DNA of 64,000 nucleotides, from assembly GCF_013032505.1 (NCBI RefSeq), contig NZ_WQCG01000001.1, positions 558,001 to 622,000 on the forward strand, written 5' to 3'. Numbering within the stretch: position 1 is the stretch's first letter; the number at the start of each line of letters is the position of its first letter. Position numbers and translations under genes: made by a program. A model generated the notes under the pieces. It saw nothing but the letters and a program-made list of their open reading frames with translations. It ran no database searches and was not told the origin of the DNA. This DNA is from Ruegeria atlantica. GTDB lineage: Bacteria > Pseudomonadota > Alphaproteobacteria > Rhodobacterales > Rhodobacteraceae. Shown piece after piece: positions 26,394 through 35,139 of the stretch.

Positions 26394-27605
26394 ATGTTCC
26401 GCTTACTCTCCGTATTGCTGCTGACATTTTTGATGGCCCAAACCGCTGTCGCCCAATCAAGTGAAGCCGAAGCCCCTGCCCCTGCCCCTGCTGACAGGGC
26501 GCAGACCGGGGGCGCGACGACGCTTGAGGATATCATGGCGCGACAGCGCGGCGAACAGGTTGATGACAGCTATCGCTCAGACAATACTGGCCAGGGCAAT
26601 GCCGAAGGCTTGCTTGGTCAGTTGGGCACACGGGGTGTCGCCTCGGACAGCGATGTCTACCGCGCGCTGCGCTACGGATCGGCGGATGTCACAGTCTCGT
26701 CCAAAGGACCGGCAGCCGGAGTGCTGATTCAGGACGGCGGCATGTGGTGGTTGAACTTCCGCACCGGTCCGCTGCGCGAATATGGCAGCTACATCATCGG
26801 CGGAATGCTTGTCATCCTTCTGCTTTTCTTCCTAATCCGTGGAAAGATCAGGATCGACGGCGAAAAAACCGGCCGCACGGTCACCCGCTTTGGAGGCTTT
26901 GAAAGGTTTGGCCATTGGCTGTTTGCCGGTTCATTCCTGATCCTCGGCATCACTGGTCTTTTGACCCTATACGGCCGCGACTTCCTGATACCGATCTTCG
27001 GGAAAGAGGGCTTCGCAATGATCGCTCAGGGATGCAAATGGCTGCACAACAACCTCGCATGGGCTTTCATGCTGGGGCTGATCATCGTCACCGTAAACTG
27101 GATCAGTCATAACATTCCGAACCGCGTCGATCTAAAATGGCTCGCCGCTGGTGGTGGACTGTTTACCAAAGGCAGCCATCCCCCAGCCAAGAAATTCAAT
27201 GCCGGACAAAAGATCATTTTCTGGCTTTGCATCCTGCTGGGCGTCTCAATAAGCCTGTCGGGTCTGTCGCTGCTGTTCCCGTTTGAAATGCCGCTGTTTG
27301 CCAAAACCTTCTCGATCGCAAATGCTACAGGCATTCCGCAAATGCTGGGCCTGAACCTACCAGTGCAAATGTCCCCGCAGGAGGAAATGCAATACGCTCA
27401 GGTCTGGCACGTCATGGTCGCCTACGCTTTCATCGCTATCATTCTGGCTCATATCTACTTGGGCTCGGTCGGCATGGAGGGCGCGTTCGACGCAATGGGA
27501 ACCGGAGAGGTTGAAGAGCAATGGGCCCGCGAGCACCACTCGCTGTGGCTGGAAGAGGTGCAGGCAAAAGAGGCCAGCGAAGGAGCGGCCTCGCCCGCCG
27601 AATAA
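26394..27605 (+). CDS. fdhC: Formate dehydrogenase cytochrome b (gamma) subunit
   Basis: A 403-residue membrane subunit that accepts electrons from FdhB and passes them to quinone. The ATG at 26394 starts a signal peptide (MFRLLSVLLLTFLMAQTAVAQ). A periplasmic segment of about 110 residues, Ala/Pro-rich at first, precedes five hydrophobic helices. Possible heme b histidines are in FERFGHWLFAG, CKWLHNNLAW and VWHVMVAYAFIAIILAHIY. This longer N-terminal form is usual for alphaproteobacterial FDH gamma subunits. GAGG at normal spacing precedes the ATG; the stop abuts the start of the next gene. Confidence 0.92.
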   Translation: MFRLLSVLLLTFLMAQTAVAQSSEAEAPAPAPADRAQTGGATTLEDIMARQRGEQVDDSYRSDNTGQGNAEGLLGQLGTRGVASDSDVYRALRYGSADVTVSSKGPAAGVLIQDGGMWWLNFRTGPLREYGSYIIGGMLVILLLFFLIRGKIRIDGEKTGRTVTRFGGFERFGHWLFAGSFLILGITGLLTLYGRDFLIPIFGKEGFAMIAQGCKWLHNNLAWAFMLGLIIVTVNWISHNIPNRVDLKWLAAGGGLFTKGSHPPAKKFNAGQKIIFWLCILLGVSISLSGLSLLFPFEMPLFAKTFSIANATGIPQMLGLNLPVQMSPQEEMQYAQVWHVMVAYAFIAIILAHIYLGSVGMEGAFDAMGTGEVEEQWAREHHSLWLEEVQAKEASEGAASPAE

Positions 27606-28868
27606 ATGCGCAAGCTGGTTCTGGCACTGGCGCTGCTGCCCCTGCCCGCGATGGCCGAGTTCTTCACTCTTAAAGGCCACGGCGGGCCCATCATGGGGAT
27701 CGCCACCGCGCCAGACGGTCGGATCGCAACAGCAAGTTTTGACAACTCGGTTGGCATATGGACCGGGCAATCGCCGAAATGGCTGGAAGGCCACGAGGCC
27801 GCAGTCAATTCCGTCGTATTCAACGGTACCGCGATCTATTCGGCTGGGGATGATTTTACCCTGCGCAAATGGCCTGGCGGTCAGATTGTTGGTCAGCACA
27901 AAGGCAAGATTGTAGGCGTCGCCGCGTCGAAGACCCATGTGGCAACGGCCAGTTGGGATGGGACCATCGGGCTGTGGCCGGTCGATGGCTCGGCGCCGTC
28001 GATGCTCGGGCCGACTGGAAGCGGTGTGAATGCCGTCGAATTCTCTGCAGACGGTTCGGAACTGTATTCCGCAGGTATCGATGGTTCACTGCGCATATGG
28101 GACGTTGCCAGCGGACAGGAAACGAACCGGTTCGTGGAACACGGATTTGGCATCAATGAGCTGGCACTGAACGAACAGGACAACTGGATTGCGTACGGCG
28201 CGGTTGATGGCGTCACCCGCATCCTCGACCTGACAACTGGCGACGAACGTGATTTCACTTTGGAACGCCGACCGATCCTTGCCTTGGCGCTCAGCCCGGA
28301 TCGCAGCATGTTGGCCGTCGGAGACGGCGAAGGCTATATTATGATGATAGACACGGTCGAATGGCGCATCGCACAGGATTTCAGAGCGACCTTACGTGGC
28401 CCGGTCTGGGCATTGGCCTTTTCCACTGACGGGCAAAACTTGCATGCGGGCGGTATTGACGAGGCCATGTATAGCTGGCCAGTCGCTGCGCTGGGAGATC
28501 AGGAACAGATGGCTGCGGCTGAACCCAGCTTTTTGAAAGATCCCGAGGAAATGGAAAACGGTGAACGTCAGTTCGCCCGCAAATGTTCGATCTGCCATAG
28601 CCTGACCCCGGATGGCCAACGCCGGGCAGGTCCGACGCTCCACGGTGTGTTCGGGCGCAAAGCAGGTACCCTACGGGGATATTTTTACTCGGATACGCTG
28701 CAAGACTCTGATATCATTTGGAATGAAGAAACGATAAACGCTCTTTTTGACGAAGGGCCGGACCACTACATTCCGGGGTCGAAGATGCCGATGCAACGGA
28801 TCACTCAGCCTCAGGATCGGGACGACCTGATCGCCTTTCTGCGCCGCGCCACGATGCCAGAAAATTGA
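27606..28868 (+). CDS. Exported WD40-repeat cytochrome c fusion
   Basis: A 420-residue periplasmic protein. Signal peptide MRKLVLALALLPLPAMA; then about seven WD40-like blades (residues 20-295) starting FFTLKGHGGPIMGIATAPDGR with several D-x-S-x-x-x-W-type strands; then a class I cytochrome c domain with C327-S-I-C330-H331 and a PGSKM394-P-M396 axial-methionine loop. It starts on the base after the fdhC stop, so it is translated with the dehydrogenase and may be an alternative electron acceptor or docking protein for the complex. The combination is unusual among FDH accessory proteins. Confidence 0.88.
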   Translation: MRKLVLALALLPLPAMAEFFTLKGHGGPIMGIATAPDGRIATASFDNSVGIWTGQSPKWLEGHEAAVNSVVFNGTAIYSAGDDFTLRKWPGGQIVGQHKGKIVGVAASKTHVATASWDGTIGLWPVDGSAPSMLGPTGSGVNAVEFSADGSELYSAGIDGSLRIWDVASGQETNRFVEHGFGINELALNEQDNWIAYGAVDGVTRILDLTTGDERDFTLERRPILALALSPDRSMLAVGDGEGYIMMIDTVEWRIAQDFRATLRGPVWALAFSTDGQNLHAGGIDEAMYSWPVAALGDQEQMAAAEPSFLKDPEEMENGERQFARKCSICHSLTPDGQRRAGPTLHGVFGRKAGTLRGYFYSDTLQDSDIIWNEETINALFDEGPDHYIPGSKMPMQRITQPQDRDDLIAFLRRATMPEN

Positions 28869-28881
28869 GCCGGAGGAGACT

Positions 28882-29007
28882 ATGAAAGCCTTTCTTGCTG
28901 CCGTCGCCGTTATGGCGGTGATCACTGTCGCCGCGCCATATACGCTGCAACAGATCGGTTTCAGTGCTGCGGATGCAGGGGCTGGCTCGGCTGTGCGTCT
29001 CGACTGA
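28882..29007 (+). CDS. 41-residue membrane or exported peptide in the FDH operon
   Basis: A short reading frame with GGAGGAG seven bases before its ATG, starting 13 bases after the cytochrome gene and ending directly against the ATG of the next gene. The peptide begins MKAFLAAVAVMAVITVAAPY, a single hydrophobic helix or signal sequence, followed by about 20 small and polar residues. Such a well-placed ribosome binding site and exact junctions argue for real translation. It may be a tiny subunit of the membrane complex; I do not recognise a family. Confidence 0.7.
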   Translation: MKAFLAAVAVMAVITVAAPYTLQQIGFSAADAGAGSAVRLD

Positions 29008-29880
29008 ATGTCCGAATACTTGACCACCAAAGAACTGGCCGATCTCCTGCGCATTGGCGAGCGAAAGGCCTATGACCTGGCTTCATCGGGTGAGGTGCCG
29101 TGTGTGCGCGCTATGGGCAAGTTGCTTTTTCCGCGGGCCGAGGTGATTGCATGGCTGAACGCCTCGCGATCTGGCCCGGAAGTGGCCGAACCGCCCCTGC
29201 CCCCGATTGTCGCTGGCAGTCACGATCCGCTGCTGGACTGGGCGCTGCGCGAAAGCGGATCAGGCCTGGCGACATATTACGATGGCTCATTCGATGGGCT
29301 AACCCGGCTAAAAGATCGAAACGCACAGGCAGCAGCGCTGCACATTCATGAGGATGCCGGTTTTAACACCCGGACGCTTCAGGACACTTTGGGTGAGGCT
29401 CCGGTCGTTCTGTTTGAAATTGCTCATCGCCAGCGTGGTTTGCTGCTGGCGCCAGGCACGTCGGATATTCAGGGATTTGAACAGCTAAAAGGTCGACGTG
29501 TAATCCTGCGCCAGGACAGCGCCGCCAGCCAAAGACTGTTCGACGCCCAACTGGAAGCCCATGGTTTGACGCGCGAAGATCTGGAAGCCCTGCCCACCTG
29601 TGCCCGCACCGAGGAAGAGCTGGCAATCGCCCTGCATGATAGCAAAGCCGAGGTCGGGTTCGGGTTGGGTGCATTGGCCGGACTTTACGATCTGGAATTT
29701 GTCCCGACACATTCGGAACGCCTGGACCTGGCGATCTGGCGAAGAGCTTACTTTGATGACCCAATGCTGAAGTTGCTCAGCTTTGTACAATCCGACCGGT
29801 TCCTGAACCGCGCCAATGAGTTTGGCGGCTACGACCTGTCCGGTCTGGGAACAATCCACCACAATGGCGCCAGCGGGTAG
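29008..29880 (+). CDS. Excisionase-type HTH regulator with periplasmic-binding-like sensor domain
   Basis: A 290-residue one-component regulator. Residues 1-50 form an excisionase/MerR-like winged helix: YLTTKELADLLRIGERKAYD then PRAEVIAWLN. Residues about 70-290 resemble a PBP-like domain, as in proteins that sense molybdate or tungstate (the same fold as TupA/ModA). The last gene of the formate dehydrogenase operon, it faces tupA tail to tail with four bases between. I infer that it senses an oxyanion or cofactor state and controls fdh and tup; palindromes at 20618 and 32181 are candidate targets. Confidence 0.82.
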   Translation: MSEYLTTKELADLLRIGERKAYDLASSGEVPCVRAMGKLLFPRAEVIAWLNASRSGPEVAEPPLPPIVAGSHDPLLDWALRESGSGLATYYDGSFDGLTRLKDRNAQAAALHIHEDAGFNTRTLQDTLGEAPVVLFEIAHRQRGLLLAPGTSDIQGFEQLKGRRVILRQDSAASQRLFDAQLEAHGLTREDLEALPTCARTEEELAIALHDSKAEVGFGLGALAGLYDLEFVPTHSERLDLAIWRRAYFDDPMLKLLSFVQSDRFLNRANEFGGYDLSGLGTIHHNGASG

Positions 29881-29884
29881 TTTC

Positions 29885-30700
29885 CTATTTTGCGTTCGGA
29901 AAGAACAACTGATTGCCATTCAACTTAAAGGCCTCAATTGCGGTTTGCCCGTCCGGACCGATCAACCAATCTATGAACCGCTGCCCCGCAGCTGCGCGAA
30001 CACCCGCATGTTTTTCGGGATTCACCAGAATGACGCCGTATTGGTTAAACAAGCGCGGATCACCTTCGACCAAAACCTCAAGGTTCCCCCGGTTTCCAAA
30101 GGATTCCCACGTCGCCCGATCCGTCAGCGCATAAGCGTCCATGCCACTGGCCACGTTCAACGTCGCGCCCATGCCTGAACCTGTCTCGCGGTACCATGTG
30201 CCCGATTCCGCTGTGGGGTCTACACCGGCGTCGCCCCAGTGGCGCATTTCAGCCTTATGGGTACCACTGTCATCCCCACGAGACGCAAAAGGAACTGCCG
30301 CTTCGGATACTGCCGTCAAGGCGGCCACAATGTCCGAACCGCCTTTCACCTTGGCTGGGTCTGATTTAGGCCCGACAAGGACAAAGTCATTGTACATCAC
30401 GTCGAACCGTTCAACGCCCCACCCGTCTTTGACAAACTGCTCTTCATCAGCCGTTGCATGGACCAGCAGAACATCCCCATCGCCGTTGATCGCATTTCGG
30501 ATCGCCTGCCCGGTGCCGACAGCCACAACGCGCACGTCGATCCCGGTTTCCGCTTCAAACCAAGGAAGGATGTAGTCGAACAGCCCCGAATTTTGGGTCG
30601 ACGTTGTTGATTGTACGACGATAAACGGCTCTTCGGCCGAGGCCGAACCTGCAATCAGGCCAAGGGAAACCAATGCTGCCCGAACGAAATTCCGGATCAT
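29885..30700 (-). CDS. tupA: Tungstate ABC transporter, substrate-binding protein
   Basis: A 271-residue periplasmic binding protein. Signal peptide MIRNFVRAALVSLGLIAGSASA, then QSTTSTQNSGLFDYILPWF, the TTTS-type loop diagnostic of TupA, and later SRGDDSGTHKAE, the second anion-binding loop. The family binds tungstate far more tightly than molybdate, though specificity cannot be proven by eye. GGAG precedes the ATG. Third gene of the order tupB-tupC-tupA, next to a formate dehydrogenase, which makes supply of tungsten for FdhA the likely purpose. Confidence 0.93.
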   Translation of the reverse strand: MIRNFVRAALVSLGLIAGSASAEEPFIVVQSTTSTQNSGLFDYILPWFEAETGIDVRVVAVGTGQAIRNAINGDGDVLLVHATADEEQFVKDGWGVERFDVMYNDFVLVGPKSDPAKVKGGSDIVAALTAVSEAAVPFASRGDDSGTHKAEMRHWGDAGVDPTAESGTWYRETGSGMGATLNVASGMDAYALTDRATWESFGNRGNLEVLVEGDPRLFNQYGVILVNPEKHAGVRAAAGQRFIDWLIGPDGQTAIEAFKLNGNQLFFPNAK

Positions 30701-30719
30701 TGTGAACTCCAGGTTTTTG

Positions 30720-31454
30720 TTATGTTACCAGCCCGCCTGCCAGATACCGGCGTGAGGCCTCGCTCAGTGGATCGTCCATTACCTGACGCGCGTCGCCATG
30801 TTCAACCACATGGCCACCCTGCATCATGACGACATCCGATGCCAGCCGACGCGCCTGACCAATGTCATGGGTCACCATGACAATGCGCACCCCTTCAGCT
30901 GACGCGCGCAGGATCATCCGTTCGATTACCTGAGTTGCACTAGGGTCCAGCGCACTGGTCGGTTCGTCCAGAAACAGCGTGTCCGGGTCCAGCGCCAGTG
31001 CGCGTAAGATGGCCAGCCTCTGCGCCTCGCCACCCGACAACGATCTGGCCGATTGCCGCGCCTTGCCCTCCAGCCCGCCTTGGATCAGCAACTCTGCGAT
31101 ACGCATCTTGCGGGCAGCGCGTGACAGGCCCTGCCGTTTCAGAACAAACTCCAGATTGGCCGCAACCGACCGGCGCAGTAAGACAGGCCGCTGGAAAACC
31201 ATCGCCTGTCGAGCTTTATGATTGGAATTCAAGGGAACGCCGTCCTGTTCCACATGCCCCTTATCCGGAGCGATCAGCCCGTGCAAACATCGCAGCAACA
31301 GGCTTTTGCCAGACCCGTTCGGTCCAAGGATCAGAGTCGGACCCGGCCCGGCCAAATTCAGATGCGGTACGTCCAGCAACGCAGTGCCATTGCGTGCAAT
31401 TTGTACTCCATGCACAGTGATGTGCCGCGCCATTTCCGAGACCAGATCACGCAT
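30720..31454 (-). CDS. tupC: Tungstate ABC transporter, ATP-binding protein
   Basis: A 244-residue ABC ATPase: Walker A GPNGSGKS, Q-loop VFQRPVLLRRSV, signature LSGGEAQRLAI, Walker B LFLDEPTSALD and H-loop VTHD. It overlaps the end of tupB by eight bases and is followed by tupA after 19 bases. An in-frame ATG at residue 8 is an alternative start. No C-terminal TOBE domain is present; the protein ends soon after the ATPase core, as usual in TupC. Confidence 0.92.
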   Translation of the reverse strand: MRDLVSEMARHITVHGVQIARNGTALLDVPHLNLAGPGPTLILGPNGSGKSLLLRCLHGLIAPDKGHVEQDGVPLNSNHKARQAMVFQRPVLLRRSVAANLEFVLKRQGLSRAARKMRIAELLIQGGLEGKARQSARSLSGGEAQRLAILRALALDPDTLFLDEPTSALDPSATQVIERMILRASAEGVRIVMVTHDIGQARRLASDVVMMQGGHVVEHGDARQVMDDPLSEASRRYLAGGLVT

Positions 31455-32160
31455 GGCGCAACCCCTCTCGCTCGGCCCGCAGGCTAAGCGTGCTGACCAT
31501 GGCGTTTACCGCCACAGCGATACCGATCAGAATCGCACCAAGCGCAAGAGCAAGCGCAAGATTACCTTTGGACGTTTCCAATGCGATGGTGGTCGTCATC
31601 ACACGGGTCACGTGATTGATATTGCCCCCGACAATAATCACTGCCCCAACTTCGGCAATGGCACGGCCAAATCCGGCCAGTAATGCGGTGACCAGTGCCA
31701 GACGCGCGTCCCACAGCAAGACCGGAACAGAAGCCAGACGCGATACACCAAGCGAACGGAGCTGTTCCGAATATTCCTCGGCCAACATCTCGACCACTTG
31801 CCGCGTCAGCGCGGCAACAATAGGTGTCACCAGGACCACCTGCGCGATGATCATCGCGGTCGGTGTATATAGCAGTTCAAGAACTCCCAACGGCCCCGAC
31901 CGAGACAACATCAGATAGACCAGCAGTCCAACCACGACGGGTGGAAACCCCATCAGAGCGTTCATCAGAACGATCAAGATCCGCCGTCCCGGAAAGCGCG
32001 AAACGGCCAGCGCAGCGCCAACAGGCATCCCAATCAGAGCAGAAATCAGGACGGCAAATACAGAAACTTTCAGGGACAAAAGCACAATCGCCCAAAGCTC
32101 TGGATCCCCGTTCAGGATCAGAGCGATAGCGGTATTGAATTCTGATGCAAATCCCTGCAT
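31447..32160 (-). CDS. tupB: Tungstate ABC transporter, permease
   Basis: A 237-residue integral membrane permease with five or six helices and the binding-protein-dependent transport motif EYSEQLRSLGVSRLASVPVLLWDAR...GFGRAIAEVGAVIIVGGNI, characteristic of TupB/ModB-like proteins (the EVG-GNI signature of tungstate permeases). First gene of the operon. The ribosome binding site is poor, so an internal start is possible. The palindrome TTTCGTACGAAA sits 20 bases before its start. Confidence 0.92.
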   Translation of the reverse strand: MQGFASEFNTAIALILNGDPELWAIVLLSLKVSVFAVLISALIGMPVGAALAVSRFPGRRILIVLMNALMGFPPVVVGLLVYLMLSRSGPLGVLELLYTPTAMIIAQVVLVTPIVAALTRQVVEMLAEEYSEQLRSLGVSRLASVPVLLWDARLALVTALLAGFGRAIAEVGAVIIVGGNINHVTRVMTTTIALETSKGNLALALALGAILIGIAVAVNAMVSTLSLRAEREGLRHA

Positions 32161-32180
32161 TTTTTCCGGACTATCGACTG

Positions 32181-32192
32181 TTTCGTACGAAA
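32181..32192. promoter_or_regulatory. 12-bp perfect palindrome upstream of tupB
   Basis: TTTCGTACGAAA lies 20 bases before the tupB ATG, a position where a bound repressor would block transcription. Candidate operator for tungstate-responsive control, perhaps by the HTH/PBP-domain regulator encoded at 29008-29880. It does not match the ModE consensus. Confidence 0.5.
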
Positions 32193-32264
32193 TGCGCTGT
32201 TATTCATAGAATTCTACGCCATTTCGGCCTCAAGTACAGACACTTTTCCGACATAAGAAAAAGG

Positions 32265-32292
32265 AAACGCGGCCCCGTATGGGACCGCGTTT
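32265..32292 (-). terminator. Terminator of the pyrimidine ABC transporter operon
   Basis: A 12-position stem (AAACGCGG, one mismatch, CCC) with loop GTAT. Read on the minus strand, the stem is followed by CCTTTTTCTT; on the plus strand it is followed by TTTC. It lies 22 bases after the stop of the binding-protein gene and separates that operon from tupB. Confidence 0.75.
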
Positions 32293-32313
32293 TTTCAGTT
32301 AATGCCTAGTTGA

Positions 32314-33303
32314 TCAGTTCAGCGCTGCATCCGTGATCTGATGGGTCCAAGCACCATCCGGCTGTTTGGTGATGACTGGGTCTGATCCACCAGCCAGCAA
32401 CGTGGCCACAGTGCGTTCAAAATCGGCCGGATCCAACGCACCATTCGAACCAGAGGTCAGTTTCGCGATCTCACCCATCATGCGTTTCTGATGCTCTTCG
32501 GTCTGGGCGCCGGTCTCATCGTTTTCCAGAACGATATCGGCGGCCTCTTCCGGGTTTTCTTCAGCGTATTTCCAACCTTTCATCGAGGCCCGGACAAAGC
32601 GCTCCATCTTGTCGGCGAATTCCGCATCACTCAGGTTTTCTTCGAGCACGTAAAGACCATCTTCAAGCGTCGCGACGCCCTGATCTTCGTATTTGAAAGT
32701 CACCAGTTCATCCGGGCTGACGCCCGCATCAATGACCTGCCAGTATTCGTTGTAGGTCATCGTGCTGATGCAATCAGCCTGACGTTGCAACAGTGGATCA
32801 ACGTTGAATCCCTGCTTAAGAACTTCCACGCCGCTTTCGCTTTTGCCACCCGTGTCGATCCCCAGTTGGCTCATCCAGCTCATGAATGGGAACTCGTTGC
32901 CAAAGAACCAAACGCCCAGCGTGCGGTTCTTGAGGTCCTCGGGCGCGGCGATCCCGGCATCTTTCCAGCAGGTCAGCATCATGCCCGAGCTTTTGAACGG
33001 TTGCGCAATGTTCACCAACGGCAGACCCTTTTCACGCGCGGCCAGTGCTGCGGGCATCCACTCGACGGTTACATCAGCGCCCCCACCAGCAATCACCTGT
33101 GTTGGCGCGATGTCTGGTCCGCCTGGCAGAATGGTGACGTCCAGCCCTTCTTCCTCGTAGAATCCCTTGTCTTTGGCGACATAATAGCCTGCGAACTGCG
33201 CTTGCGTGACCCACTTGAGCTGCAATGTCACCTCATCCGCTGCCAAGGCCGAACTGGCGGCCAGACTAAAGGCGGCTATCGCCCCGCTGAGTAGCTTATT
33301 CAT
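32314..33303 (-). CDS. ABC transporter substrate-binding protein (NMT1/THI5-like), probably for pyrimidines
   Basis: A 329-residue periplasmic binding protein of the NMT1/THI5-like family. The second of two nearby ATG codons is used as start because AGGAG stands at proper spacing from it and only two bases from the first. Signal peptide MNKLLSGAIAAFSLAASSALA; the mature part begins VTLQLKWVTQAQFAGYYVA, as in binders of pyrimidine-type ligands (ThiY relatives). Last gene of the hydrolase - dihydropyrimidinase - ABC operon, so uracil, thymine or a ureido intermediate is the likely ligand. Confidence 0.87.
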   Translation of the reverse strand: MNKLLSGAIAAFSLAASSALAADEVTLQLKWVTQAQFAGYYVAKDKGFYEEEGLDVTILPGGPDIAPTQVIAGGGADVTVEWMPAALAAREKGLPLVNIAQPFKSSGMMLTCWKDAGIAAPEDLKNRTLGVWFFGNEFPFMSWMSQLGIDTGGKSESGVEVLKQGFNVDPLLQRQADCISTMTYNEYWQVIDAGVSPDELVTFKYEDQGVATLEDGLYVLEENLSDAEFADKMERFVRASMKGWKYAEENPEEAADIVLENDETGAQTEEHQKRMMGEIAKLTSGSNGALDPADFERTVATLLAGGSDPVITKQPDGAWTHQITDAALN

Positions 33304-33358
33304 CTTCATATCTCCTAGTTGCTGTTGGCGCCCCTTTTGGGGTCTGTTGAATTACTTA

Positions 33359-34204
33359 TTATCCACGCTGAGACGGATGCCAGAATGTCACCGCCTTTTC
33401 GATCATGGCCACAAGGCCGTAAAACGCCGTTCCGGCCAAAGCGGCCACCACAATCTCGGCCCAGACCATATCCAGAGACAATTGCCCGACACTGGTTGAA
33501 ATCCGAAAGCCCATGCCAAGCGTGGGTGATCCGAAGAACTCTGCCACGATAGCGCCGATTAACGCCAGGGTGGTAGAAATCTTTAAGCCATTGAAGATAA
33601 AGGGCATCGCGGCTGGCAAACGCAGCTTCAGAAAGCTTTGCCAATAGGTGGCTGCATAGGTTTCCATCAGATCGCGCTGCATGGCCGTGGCCTCGCGCAA
33701 TCCGGCAACGGTATTCACTAACATTGGGAAGAATACCATCACCACAACCACCGCTGCTTTGGAGTGCCAATCAAAGCCGAACCACATCACCAGAATGGGG
33801 GCTGTCCCCACGATCGGCAGCGCGGCAACAAAGTTCCCGACAGGTAGTAGCCCGAGGCGTAGGAAATCCCAGCGATCCACTGCGATAGCCATCAGGAATG
33901 CCGCGCCACAGCCGATTATGTATCCGCTGAACGCCCCCTTGATGATGGTCTGAACAAAATCTGCCCACAGGATCGGCAGACTATCTACAAAGCGCACCGC
34001 AATTACGGATGGTGCCGGCAGTATGACCAGAGAAACATTGAGCCCTCTGACCAGCAGCTCCCAAATGACGATGATAGTTATGCCAAATATGAATGGTGCC
34101 AAGAAACGCACAATGCGCGTATCGGCATAAGGTCCGCTGGCCAGACGGCTGTTCAGCCACCAGCCCAGCACCCAGACGGCGATTGCAAACAGCACCAGTA
34201 TCAT
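33359..34204 (-). CDS. ABC transporter permease (pyrimidine importer, second subunit)
   Basis: A 281-residue inner-membrane protein with six helices and the ABC permease loop LMETYAATYWQSFLKLRLPAAMPFIFNGLKI (EAA motif). NMT1-type transporters of this class often have two permeases; this one overlaps the upstream permease gene by four bases (ATGA). It lies 55 bases upstream of the binding-protein gene. Substrate assignment rests on the neighbouring dihydropyrimidinase and hydrolase genes. Confidence 0.9.
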   Translation of the reverse strand: MILVLFAIAVWVLGWWLNSRLASGPYADTRIVRFLAPFIFGITIIVIWELLVRGLNVSLVILPAPSVIAVRFVDSLPILWADFVQTIIKGAFSGYIIGCGAAFLMAIAVDRWDFLRLGLLPVGNFVAALPIVGTAPILVMWFGFDWHSKAAVVVVMVFFPMLVNTVAGLREATAMQRDLMETYAATYWQSFLKLRLPAAMPFIFNGLKISTTLALIGAIVAEFFGSPTLGMGFRISTSVGQLSLDMVWAEIVVAALAGTAFYGLVAMIEKAVTFWHPSQRG

Positions 34205-35139
34205 TGCGCCATCCCCATTCTTTTCAGCACTGTCCGTTCAACAAGCCCCAGCAAGCCAACCAGACAGGCCGCCAGAATGGCCGCCGCAAACAAGGCCGAC
34301 CATATTTGCACGGTTTGTCCATAGTAGCTGCCCGCCAGCAAACGTGCACCCAGACCGGCCACCGCTCCTGTTGGCAATTCACCAACAATGGCACCAACCA
34401 GCGACGCCGCGATGCCAATTTTCAACGACGTAAACAGATACGGCATAGACGCGGGCAAGCGCAACTTCCAGAACCCCTGAGACCGACTGGCATTATAGGT
34501 GCGCAGCAGGTCCAGTTGCATTGCGTCAGGGCTGCGCAGGCCTTTAACCATTCCGACAACCACCGGGAAAAAGCTCAGATAGGCCGAGATGATCGCCTTG
34601 GGAATGATCCCCTGAATACCAATCGAATAGAGAACCACGATAATCATCGGTGCGAGTGCGATAATCGGGATAGTCTGGCTGACAATGGCCCAGGGCATGA
34701 CAGACAAGTCCATCACACGGCTGTGCACGATGCCCACGGCCAGCAATATGCCCAGCCCTGTGCCAATCGCAAAACCCAACATCGTCGCGCTGAGCGTCAC
34801 CCAGCCGTGATAGATAAGTGACCGTTTCGAAGTGATTTTCTTCTGTGCCGTGGTCTCCCACATTTCGATGGCGACCTGATGTGGGGCCGGCAGACGGGGT
34901 CGGTCCTGCTCCCACGTGCCTGGAATGGCAAAGCTATTGTTCAACACCAGTCCGAATTCGGACATATCCCGACGGTCTTTAGCTGACGGCGGTTGCACTT
35001 CGGCCCCGGCGCGCTCTTGCTCGGTCAATACGCCTTTGATGTTCATTGGAACGCAAGCCGCGTACCAAAACGCAATGATCACCGCGAGAACAGTCAGAAC
35101 GGCCCAGAAAGCTTTGAATCCGTCATTCATCGTCCGCAT
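34201..35139 (-). CDS. ABC transporter permease with long N-terminal extension (pyrimidine importer)
   Basis: A 312-residue permease. After a first membrane helix (about 10-30) comes a hydrophilic insert of roughly 75 residues, likely periplasmic, before the usual five-helix core with EAA-type loop LLRTYNASRSQGFWKLRLPASMPYLFTSLKI. The start at 35139 overlaps the ATPase gene end by 17 bases; an ATG three codons later is equally possible. Similar loop to the second permease, so the two form a heterodimer. Confidence 0.9.
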   Translation of the reverse strand: MRTMNDGFKAFWAVLTVLAVIIAFWYAACVPMNIKGVLTEQERAGAEVQPPSAKDRRDMSEFGLVLNNSFAIPGTWEQDRPRLPAPHQVAIEMWETTAQKKITSKRSLIYHGWVTLSATMLGFAIGTGLGILLAVGIVHSRVMDLSVMPWAIVSQTIPIIALAPMIIVVLYSIGIQGIIPKAIISAYLSFFPVVVGMVKGLRSPDAMQLDLLRTYNASRSQGFWKLRLPASMPYLFTSLKIGIAASLVGAIVGELPTGAVAGLGARLLAGSYYGQTVQIWSALFAAAILAACLVGLLGLVERTVLKRMGMAQ

